From Cyathus striatus (Eukaryota; Basidiomycota; Agaricomycetes; Agaricales; Nidulariaceae), in assembly GCA_025738555.1 (NCBI GenBank), contig JAOVFP010000018.1:3162001-3226000 (forward strand): a stretch of DNA of 64,000 nucleotides, given 5' to 3'. Below, in pieces: positions 54,969 to 64,000 of the stretch (positions are counted from its first letter, which is position 1; every line of letters starts with the position of its first letter). Made by a program: the position numbers and the translations under genes. The notes below the pieces were generated by a model. The model did not search any database. It was given only the letters and a program-made list of their open reading frames with translations, and was not told where the DNA came from.

Positions 54969-55696
54969 CAGATTGCTGCCAACGTCGTCCTGCCTGTCGC
55001 CTGCCCCCCGCTTATATACCACTGTAGATACCCAACTTCCGGTCGTATTTCATCTCCTGTAATCTTTCACTGTTCACAATCTGCAAACACTTCATACCGT
55101 GTCAGCCCGAGAGCGAGTAGTTCCGCCCCGGGTGGCTCCCCGGAAAATCATCATGGCATTGTGGACTTTTGTCATCGCGAACGACAAAACATCCGTTCAG
55201 TCGCAGTGTCAAAACCTTCAACCACAGCTCTTTAAATGCAAGGGATTTGGGAGGCATGTCATCCGACGCATTATTCTGTGGTTCTCTTTCTATGTTACCC
55301 CAGGATCTCTTTTCCGCTGGCTGAATATTTTTTGCAATATATCGAACTGGTTTCTAGACTCTTTGATTCCATCCAGCTGTTACTTGGTCGTTATCCTGAA
55401 CGACGCCCGACTGCAGGCCATGTAATCGGTGAGCCTTCCGCTGCTGGTTGCATAAATTCTGATGACCTTTTAACATTTACTCCAAATCTATGGCAGAAGC
55501 TCGGAACGAAACAACTATGAAATCGCTTCTTTCATGATACTCGTGACTCCCGACTTCTCAAAGGCATTCATTCGCATGCTTTACCTACATTCCATGCTTG
55601 AACCTCTGCAGAACTTTACAGAAACACTGTCCGCAAATATACCGACAGCGACATAAAAACGCCTCCAGCTCAAAACCCCTCATCTCTAGTTTCAAC
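54969..55696. other. Interval with undecided small frames
   Basis: TTATATACCAC near 55012 could be a TATA box for a plus-strand transcript. An ATG at about 55153 opens MALWTFVIANDKTSVQSQ, and two other frames stay open over 55240-55520 (one includes GRYPERRPTAGHVIGEPSAA). No family or consistent splicing was found, so no gene is called. Confidence 0.3.
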
Positions 55697-56459
55697 ATGC
55701 TAAACTGCTTTTTCTTAACTCTCATTCTTCTAACTGCCAGTGTCTGGGCCGCAGACTGGTACACGGTTGAATGGGATGCGCCAACGTTCACCTCCATGTC
55801 TGGAGACCTCATTGTCCCCCGTGTACCTCAATCCGGTGGAACCCCCTACGTTTGGCCTGGACTGCAGAGTAATAATGGTGTCCTCCAAGCTGTACTGGAC
55901 GGCCGTAGTGGGACATGGTGGATCGGAGATGGATTCTATGGGACCCCATCGTTGCCTTGGGGGAATGGGTTTAATGTGAATCCTGGGGATACGGTGCATT
56001 TCACATTCAATGTGGTATGTTACTTATTATGGGTGCGTAGAGATGCTGAATTAAGGGGTAGAGCGGGACAACATGGACTTCAACACTATCAAGTAATGGA
56101 AAAACGGCATCGACGACATTGAATGTCCCGGGGAGCACGATGAACAGGGCCATCCTTGCTGCAGAGCTTACCAATGTACCATTTAACTTTGGGCCTATCG
56201 TCTATGCACGTCATTGTTCATGATCTTCTCTATTCCAGCCACTAACCTGTATTATAGAACAATGTAAAGATTACCGCTACCTCTGCTGCCTCAGGCTGGT
56301 GCAGTAAGACCGCACACCTTGGTACATACGTATGTTTTATCTCTTTCGGTGGTTTTGGTCTGGCTGACGATTATGATGTAGCCTTACACGGTCTCTAGTA
56401 CAAGTGCTTCGGGAAATACCTGCAGTGTTTCGAAGATCACGCAGAATAATGCTTCGTAA
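55697..56459 (+). CDS. Secreted concanavalin A-like / G1-peptidase-like protein
   Basis: Four exons in phase: 55697-56014, 56062-56205, 56258-56329 and 56382-56459, giving 203 residues. A signal peptide (MLNCFFLTLILLTASVWA) is followed by a beta-rich domain with YVWPGLQSNNGVLQAVLDGR, SGTWWIGDGF, NPGDTVHFTFNV, WTSTLSSNGKTASTTL, MNRAILAAELTNVPFNFGP and a small C-terminal Cys pair. The layout resembles fungal secreted proteins of the eqolisin (G1)/ConA-like superfamily. The catalytic Gln/Glu pair of active eqolisins could not be confirmed. The second intron appears to use a GC donor (TAT|GCACGT...ATTATAG). Confidence 0.65.
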
Positions 56460-58219
56460 ATCACCACGGAGATATGTCCAAGTGCGAACAAATGGGTCTG
56501 TGATGTATCTTTTAGTATAGGGATGAGTCGCAACGTATCGAATGCGAACATCGTGCATTTATGAAGCTTGAAACTATTTTCCACTTGTTCAAGAACACAA
56601 ACCATTTTCCGCCCTCAGTCAAAACCATCTTAATCCATATGTGCCTGTAGAAAATACTTGGTATTTCGAAACAATATGCATACAATTGTTGAAATAAGGG
56701 AACTGTTGACTGTGATTCTGGAAGTCCCTCGATAGAAGTTGACATTTCCGGTCATAACTATGAGTTTCTTCTACTTTTCACTTACTTCAAAAGACATAAT
56801 GTGTTTGGTCGAAATCCTCTCATGTAATAACACGATATGCCGATGAAAGTTTACGCCGAGAGTGTGACAGAAAACAGGTCCCTTTAAATCATATATCACT
56901 CAATTTATTGGAAGGTACACAAGCAAGGTGCCACATATTCAAAGGTTTATCATCTCATTCACCGTATAAGTTGCATATCATTACAGTGAGAATGGCAGGT
57001 AATCGTAGAACCATAAGTCACATTGAGAGAAAACGTCGGGTTATCGTCGTACGACCAGAGACTGGAAGAGATAATGAGCTTACGTAATAAAACTGACGGA
57101 GCTTGCTGAGTCCCCCTATTTGTTTGCGTTGGCGATCCAAAATGCATACTATCGTTCACCAGTACATGGAACATTAGTCAATGAATGTATAGATGCGGAA
57201 ACAATGTACAGCTCAGTAGTAAACCAAAGGTGAAAAATATTCTAATGAAGATAGTATAAGTAATTAGAATTGAAGCAAGGGCTTAAAAACAAAGGTAGAA
57301 TAAATAATGCACAGGCAATCAATTAAAAGGTTTCTGTCTCCTAACAAGAAATTTTACTTTAAATTTGCCGATCCCAAGCCGATCCAGTCAGCAATTCCTG
57401 AGTTCGAAGTACCTAACAAGTTAATTTACCATTACATATAAAAAAGAAATAACAAAAAATAGGATTCGTCAAGCTTGCCCTCTTATGTAAGGGAAATATG
57501 AAGTCATTGGCGATTGTTTATAGCCGGACGACAGCGGTAAACAAGTGACCCTGACGATCCTTTCAATCCCACTATGACAGTCGCGTCGCAGTTCTAAACC
57601 AAACGGCCACTGGACTCTACGGTAAGTGAATGTAGCTGTTATTGGAGACAGACTGGTACATTAGAGACGTCCAGCCGATGAGGAATATGTATTTCAAGTG
57701 TTTACGGTATTTCAGACAGCTTGGCGATTGGCTTGCGCAGCTTCCGCTAGGCCGGGCGGCAGCCTTGGCGGGAATGCATTTACCCTGTGGCTTGGTGAGT
57801 CAAAAAATGCTACTCAGGATTCAAGCTTCTATTTCGTACAAAACAACATGAATGTTAGAAGAAATAGTAAATGGAAAAATGAAGCGGTGATGAACACAGT
57901 GAAAGAGTACGAACGGTGTGACTCTTGAGCTTGAGCTTGAGCATTCTTCAAGCATTCTTGAGTCGATCATTGCAGGCGACAAATTTCCTCTTCTATCGGT
58001 TCTGTTGCGACCAGCGTGGCACGACTCTTGGCTACCCGACCCGGGCTCCAGTACTAGTATTTCTCATCCTTCCTTTCGTACTAACATTAGGCTACGTTGT
58101 CTGCTAGCGCACACCTTAATTCATTCCTTTCATTCACTCTCTTTGCGCAACTCCAAATTACTACCCACTAACCACATACATTTTCTGGCAAGCATTATTA
58201 CCCCTAATTATCTGCCCTT
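56460..58219. other. Gene-free interval upstream of the KRE6-like gene
   Basis: No coding exon with splice support. A small direct repeat (CTTGAGCTTGAGCTTGAGCA) lies near 57925. C/T-rich sequence from about 58060 is probably the leader/promoter of the gene starting at 58220. Confidence 0.4.
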
Positions 58220-60925
58220 ATGAGTCGCCCGTTTGGCAACCAAGCGTCGTCCTCTTCAACACTCCTACCTGCTAGAGGTGGCTTCGCCAATTTCGATGAT
58301 GGTTCCAGTTTGAGATCTAGTCACCCGGTAAGTTCACCTAGCTATCTACGCTCTTTTGTTGGCTAACGTTCTGCCGTCACCACAGAGTATCGCAGAAAAG
58401 GTGTGCTTCGCCCCATTTCCGGTTGATATTAGTATGCTTACATGATTCGCACAACAGTACTCATTATCGCCATCTCCCAAGTCATGGGGAATGCCATTGC
58501 TCATGAACACGCCTGAGGATGATGACTACCTCCACAATCCAGATCCAACGCGGGACAGAAAGAGTGATAGAGGAGGAGCCATCTTCACACTACGTGGACT
58601 GGCCAATCTTGGTTGTCTGTTTATTCTGGCAGCCGGGATGCTGGTGCTATTGTAAGTCCTCATATATATTTGGGTGAGGTATCGTGCTAAAGCAGGGTTT
58701 ATCTTTTAGCGCAGGTACGTCGAGCTGCTTATCTGAGGCGTGTTCAAATACAATGGACTGACATAAATTAGGTTATCCCATCATTTCGACTTTGACGAAA
58801 AAGTTGCAATCAAACCAAGGCGGATTCAACCTTGGTGGGACCAATGCAACGGGGCAAGTTGCTGACATGGCCGGTAATTTTGGACTTATCGACTCCGATA
58901 CTCCCAAGGACGCATACACGAAGACAAGCGTGCAAACTGGAGAAGAATTGACACTAGTTTTCTCCGATGAATTCAATGTTGACGGTCGCACCTTTTATCC
59001 CGGAGATGACCCATATTGGGAGGCTGTTGACTTTCATTACTGGGGAACGGTAAGTACGATTTTATAAAAGAGGAGTTCGTCCAGGGTTCTAATATTATTC
59101 TACTATAGAACGATCTGGAATGGTATGATCCGAAGCAAGGTATGTTAATATAGCAATACTTTACATGTCCTCAATTCTCATAAATCCAACAGCTACCACA
59201 GGAAATGGTTCCCTTCTACTCACACTGGACTATGTGTCCGATTCGACAACAAACCATGACTTGAGCTATGTTTCTGGAATGGTAAGTGTAAATTAACTGT
59301 ACCTGATTTTTTCTTCCTAATGGATGGTATAGATCCAATCATGGTGATTAACATGGTAGTTAGAGCATCTGATAAATGAATCTCATGTGATTTCAGGAAC
59401 AAGTTCTGCTTTACTGGAGGGCTCATCGAGGCTTCTATACGACTACCAGGCTCCAGCTCAATCAAGTAAGCGGATGCACTATATTTTGCTCTTTTTCCTG
59501 GCTAAACAATTCTCTTCCAGAGGTTTATGGCCTGGCTTGTAAGTTTCGAATGTTTATAGAGTGATATCGTGCTTACTAACCAACTAAACGTTTAATAGTT
59601 GGACTATGGGAAATTTGGGTCGAGCTGGATACGGTGCTACTAACGATGGCACGGTATGTGATTTGTACGGCTATAAAACCTTTTACATACTCTATTTGTA
59701 GTGGCCATACAGTTATGACGCCTGCGACGTCGGAACACTGCCTAATCAAACATATCCTGGTACCGCATTGCCTGAAGCGGCAGTCACCAACGGTGATGCA
59801 GCCCACTTCGACATGCTGGTAAGGTTTTGTCCTCGATGCTATCTTTCTTTTTATTAATTGACCTCTAGTCTTATCTTCCTGGACAACGTCTTTGTAAGGG
59901 GTGTTCACATATGCATTGTCTAATATTCATGTAATATCAGCTGCCTGTACCTGTGCTGGAGAATCACATCCTGGACCTATTCGATCAGATGGAAGTTATG
60001 TAGGTCGCTCTGCGCCAGAGATCGACGTTATTGAAGCCACGGTGGAAAATAATGTTGGAAAGGTAAATCGCCAGTGAAAACAATAAGCTTAGTCTGATAC
60101 GCCTGTGTTACAGGTCTCGCTCTCTGCTCAATGGGCACCCTTTAATGCCGAATATAAATTTCTCAATAATAGCGATACCGTCATTTTTTACGACGAAGAA
60201 GTCACTCATTTGAACAGTTATGCTGGGGGTATGTCTTGAATGCTCTGTGGAGGTACAAACTTACTTGAATACTTCTAGGTGCATATCAACAAACTACTAG
60301 CGGACTTGCTATCACAAATCAATCATGTTACGAACTATCAGGCGGCTGCTTCTCGACTTACGGTTTTGAATATAAGCCTGGGTATGAGCTATTCGTGACC
60401 ATCTCCACCTGTTCCTCTGACAAAGCTCGTTAGGTTCGATGACGCGTATATCACTTGGATTAGCTCCGGTGTTAAGGCTTGGACTATCTTCGGGGCTGGT
60501 ATGGACAAAGACGCAGCTACGGAAATTAGTGCCAGGCCTGTTCCACAGGAACCTATGGTATGAATTTGTTGGGTAGTCACGATTGCACTCATGTGATCGT
60601 ATGGTCTAGTACATCATAACAAATTTGGGTTTCTCTCTCAATTTCGGTGACATCGAGTTCGAGCAAATTACATTCCCAACGACTATGTCAATCGATTACA
60701 TCCGCGTATACCAACCAAAAGACTCTATCAATACTGGATGTGACCCCAAGGACTTCCCTACTGCTGCCTATATCGAGGCGTAAGTGTTTGTGTTGTCCGC
60801 AATAGACTATACCACTTACTTCTTCTAACTTTAGGTATAAGGGGGCCTATACTAACCCCAACTTTACCACCTGGGAGCAGTTCGGACAACCTTGGCCAAA
60901 GAATAGTCTAGATGGTGGTTGCTGA
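58220..60925 (+). CDS. SKN1/KRE6-family GH16 beta-glucan synthesis-associated protein
   Basis: A multi-exon gene, about 600 residues, starting MSRPFGNQASSSSTLLPARG. A cytosolic Ser-rich head is followed by one membrane span (LGCLFILAAGMLVLFAG), as in type II membrane proteins, and then a lumenal GH16-like jelly roll. Blocks include LVFSDEFNVDGRTFYPGDDP, DLEWYDPKQ, NKFCFTGGLIEASIRLPG, GLWPAIWTMGNLGR and YSYDACDVGTLPNQT. The catalytic-type motif EIDVIEATV (E-x-D-x-x-E) and ITNLGFSLNFG follow, and SIDYIRVYQP precedes the C-terminal DPKDFPTAAYIE region. Family members act in the ER/Golgi in assembly of beta-1,6-glucan of the cell wall. A short split exon (ends TG|GTGATT) restores MIQSWNKFCF. Confidence 0.93.
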
Positions 60926-61151
60926 GCGTTGATATTCCATTGATAAGCGCAATGGTGGTAAGTACTGCGTAGATGTTATATAGCTATTCTGGAATATACC
61001 CTGGTTGGTTGCTCTGATGGCGACCTTCATTACTATCCGTTCATTCGATCGATGTTAATAAATCTGAATAGAGATGTTATCGTAATTCAACGGAGCTGAG
61101 CGTAGAATATTTAAATACTTGCGTACTTCTCATCTTTCCCCTGATACCACC

Positions 61152-62322
61152 ATGTTCTCGAAGCTCCTCTTAGCTCTCCTCGCAGCTTCGTCTGTACTGA
61201 CATCCTCCGCTAAAACGACCATGTATGTATATATCCACCTTCGACATATTCCTATACTAAAACCTTCTGATCAGTCAACGTTGCGCTACTAATATCACCC
61301 AAGAAGAACTACTCATTGCTGAAAAACAATTCGAAGTTGACAAAGCCCTCAAGGTCGACGGCTTGACACATCCTGGCCCTTTAAATGTTTATTTTCACGT
61401 CGTTGCGGCAAACGAAACTGTAGAAGGTGGCTGGATACCGTAGGCCCCTTATTTTTCCTGTAGACAGTTCTTGTCGTCTCATATATGCATAATTTATAGT
61501 GACAGAGCGATCGACGCCCAAATGACTGTTCTCAACGAAGACTTCGCCTCCACTGGTGTACAGTGGGTTCTAGCTGGCGTCGACAGAACCGTTAACGCAT
61601 CTTTGTTCAATAATGTTGCGTCTTTTAAGTGATGTAGCGTTCAATAAAATATTAATATTAGTAGGACTGAGACATTTTTAGCAAGTACGAAGGAGAAATG
61701 AAATACAAACTGAGAAGAGGCAACATGTCCGATTTGAATATATACACCGTTGGGTACGTCTTCTCAGGCATTCACGGTTTATCTTAAAATTTTATTACCT
61801 GACAGGTTTGCTTCGCCTTTGTCTAAAGGTCTTCTGGGATATTCGACCTTCCCTTCTAGTTATGCCAGCGATCCCACGAATGACGGGATTGTTGTTCTCC
61901 ATTCAGCTTTCCCTGGTGGCACTACAATGAACTATAACATGGGTAGGACTGTCACCCACGAAGCTGGCCATTGGGTTGGATTGTATCACACTTTCCAGGT
62001 AGGCAACAACCCCGTACTGTATGGCTCACTTTCCATACTAATGTTTTAAAGGGTGGATGCAGTGGTGTCGGCGATCTGATTGACGATACGCCTGCCGAAT
62101 CGAAGCCAGCCTCTGGGTGCCCCGTTGGTAGAGACACTTGTCCTTCCCCTGGTGTTGACCCAATCAGTAAGTCATTTTCTTTGGTACGACACAGCTAATA
62201 ACTGCATACTTCTAGTCAACTTCATGGACTACAGTTATGACTCCTGTATGTACGAGTTCACTCCCGGTCAAGCTGACCGGATGAGGGATCAGCTGAGGAC
62301 GTATCGCGACGTTCAGATCTAG
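61152..62322 (+). CDS. Secreted M43 (pappalysin-type) zinc metalloprotease
   Basis: A multi-exon gene coding about 290 residues, starting at [20 protein letters not shown] (signal peptide). After a short propeptide-like stretch come [52 protein letters not shown], and the zinc site [11 protein letters not shown] (HExxHxxGxxH). The Met-turn region [18 protein letters not shown] follows, with the Met about 55-60 residues on. Conserved Cys are seen ([22 protein letters not shown]). It acts as an extracellular endopeptidase; fungal relatives are MEP1-like. The exon joined at 61626/61681 has a normal GT-AG intron containing in-frame stops. It ends DVQI just before the convergent prenyltransferase gene. 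Confidence 0.93.
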
Positions 62323-62540
62323 AAACTAAGAAAAGATGACATGGACACAATGGTCCGCACCGTGAATTAGCTAGAATACATCGACTATTATTGAATATTC
62401 GCCATAAATAGAGAAGAGATAGCACAGATACAACGGACCGCATCCGCTAGAATTCAGTGATACTGTATATCTGTGTTGTATAGAGCTTGGATGTATACAA
62501 GTGCCATGTCAATTTAAATCGATTCTGGTACTGTTACATG

Positions 62541-63847
62541 CTAGACGTCATCTTTGGTGGCCTCCAACGCGTCTCTAATGCGATGCTCCCAGTATCTGTT
62601 TGCAAAGGCTTTAGTTAGTGATCCAAAATTCAAGTCAGGAGCGTACTTCTTTCGAATGGTATCGTGCTCATTTGCAAGTGATCTCCATAGCTGCAATAAC
62701 GAATGTTAATGAACAGGTAAATCGAGCTGATCCACAAATCACACCTCTGTAGCCTTAAGAGCAGCCTCTCTAGTGCATTCTTGTTCGTATATATCTGCCA
62801 GGAACTCAATGGCCTGTGCACATGGGAGCTCAGCACCTTTATCTGGGGGAGGTAACTCAAGGTCGACGATTTCAGTCCTATCCGTGCTATGCGGAACAGT
62901 GTAAACCACGACGAAATCCTTTAATGTAGAGTAAGGAGCGGAGTTGTGCTCCAGTATGCCTCGAAGGTAATTCCACGCGGAGGGGTTGTTCGGGGCAAGG
63001 GAGATGTTCTGCTTGACATATCTACGTTGTAATTTAGCAGAAGTATTCGACATAAATGCAACCAAGGAACATACATCAACTCTCTCTTTAAGATCCTAGA
63101 CCTGTCCTCTTCTCCTTCTCTCACGCCGCATCCCCACACGACGAAGAAGCGATGATGCCACGCGGAATTATTCCTCACATCCTGATTGAGCATCGTATCG
63201 ACGAAATCCAGTTCCCCTGTCCACAAGTCCTCTTCGTCATTGAAATAGGCAAGTAGCCATTGTCGGTAGGACCAGGTATGATAGTTCTTTGCATCAACTT
63301 TGAGGGAGCGTGCGATGAACTCTAGCTCATCGGCTGGTTTGCGAGTAATTGTGAGAAGTAGTCGCCTATGATGCCACACTTGATAGGTCTTGAGATATTT
63401 CACTGCCAGCTCGTCCATAAGCTTCAGTTCTACATCTAGAGGTGCGTTGATTGCTAAAAGTGTTTCGTAGCGATACTGCCTAAATAACCGCACAATATTT
63501 GGGTTGTATTGCAATACGTATAACGGAAGACGTACCATGCAGAATAATGAGCAGGATTCTGTCGGATGACCGCCTCTGTGAGCGTTAAAACACGGTCGCT
63601 CTTCTCGCCGGATTTCACGATACCGCGAAAGTAGTCAGTGGCATCTTTGTCTGATTAGAGTAGATAACGATAGCTCTAGTAAGGCAACAATCACTATGAG
63701 CCCTATGAAGATATACTGACATTCTTCGCTGTAGAATATAGGCGCGAGAGGGTTCACATTCTCGTATTGTAGCACCGGAACGACGTCGGCCCATTCTGGT
63801 TTCTGCGAGAATTTCAGAGAGGCAGAATCTTCACCAATGGGTGGCAT
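62541..63847 (-). CDS. RAM2: Protein farnesyltransferase / geranylgeranyltransferase-I alpha subunit
   Basis: Multi-exon, about 340 residues, from MPPIGEDSASLKFSQKPEWA to the end EATKDDV (stop 62541-62543). Prenyltransferase alpha-subunit (PPTA) repeats are visible in order: HYSAW, TYQVWHHRRLLL, NYHTWSYRQWLLAYF, NSAWHHRFFVVW and PSAWNYLRGIL. The acidic segment after them and the YWEHRI C-terminus also fit. The protein is the shared alpha subunit that pairs with RAM1 or CDC43 beta subunits to prenylate CaaX proteins such as Ras and Rho. An intron near 62650 (AA|GTACGC...AACAG|A) joins IRKK to YWEHRI. Only 218 bp separate its stop from that of the M43 protease on the other strand. Confidence 0.95.
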
Positions 63848-64000
63848 AATGAAATAAGAAGAAACGAAGGAAGGAAAAAATGTTGATAAGGGTGCAAGTT
63901 GACCACGACCGTCAAACGACCGTTGTCTTTTGTTAAACCATAATTAGCTTCAACGGGATCTAATCTCGGAGATAACACGCCACCGCATACAACTAGACTC
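63848..64000. other. Upstream region of RAM2
   Basis: Short leader/promoter stretch at the window edge; no TATA box or other element is recognised. Confidence 0.3.

Overview
The window is nuclear DNA of a filamentous basidiomycete, most likely a wood- or litter-decaying Agaricomycete. The grounds are intron-dense genes with introns mostly of 40-65 nt, a secreted AA9 lytic polysaccharide monooxygenase, an SKN1/KRE6-type GH16 protein, a family-M43 metalloprotease, a Gag-like orphan typical of basidiomycete retroelements, and several DNA-transposon remnants. All gene models were spliced by eye from GT-AG signals and reading phase. No rRNA, tRNA or CRISPR array was recognised.

Left part (1-24 kb). 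The 3' end of an Aly/REF mRNA export factor is followed by a 356-bp MITE. Two tandem minus-strand Old Yellow Enzyme (OYE) genes come next: OYE1 is intact and its neighbour is a pseudogene. A 150-bp pogo-like MITE and a complete AA9 gene follow. Then come a 993-residue E2-binding (HECT-like) protein, a membrane-anchored WD40 protein, homoserine dehydrogenase, and a retroelement-type Gag-like gene.

Middle (24-37 kb). A 6.4-kb AT-rich gene desert holds a 52-bp higher-order satellite, a 490-bp tandem duplication, foldback sequences and a probable LTR. Two plus-strand OYE genes (OYE3, OYE4) follow. A 2.1-kb terminal-inverted-repeat element sits between the TATA box and the ATG of OYE4. A second 356-bp MITE copy in opposite orientation lies just past OYE4. 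The four OYE loci share one exon pattern with a 10-nt microexon, but differ at the active site: H/N/Y in OYE1, Q/G/Y in OYE3, H/G/Y in OYE4 and H/N/H in the pseudogene.

Right part (37-64 kb). A decayed inorganic pyrophosphatase gene lies ahead of a proline-rich Edc1/PNRC-like decapping activator, which is flanked by gene-poor, strand-asymmetric DNA. An SDR and a cytochrome P450 share a 296-bp divergent promoter; the P450 carries a one-base frameshift. The 2-oxoglutarate dehydrogenase E2 subunit (KGD2) follows, with a 718-bp Mutator-like element (9-bp target duplication) upstream. Next come a secreted ConA-like/G1-like protein, the KRE6-type GH16 protein, the M43 protease, and the alpha subunit of protein farnesyltransferase.

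Housekeeping genes (mRNA export, threonine/methionine synthesis, TCA cycle, prenylation) are thus interleaved with secreted and redox accessory genes and with young mobile elements. The OYE/transposon interval is the most unusual part.
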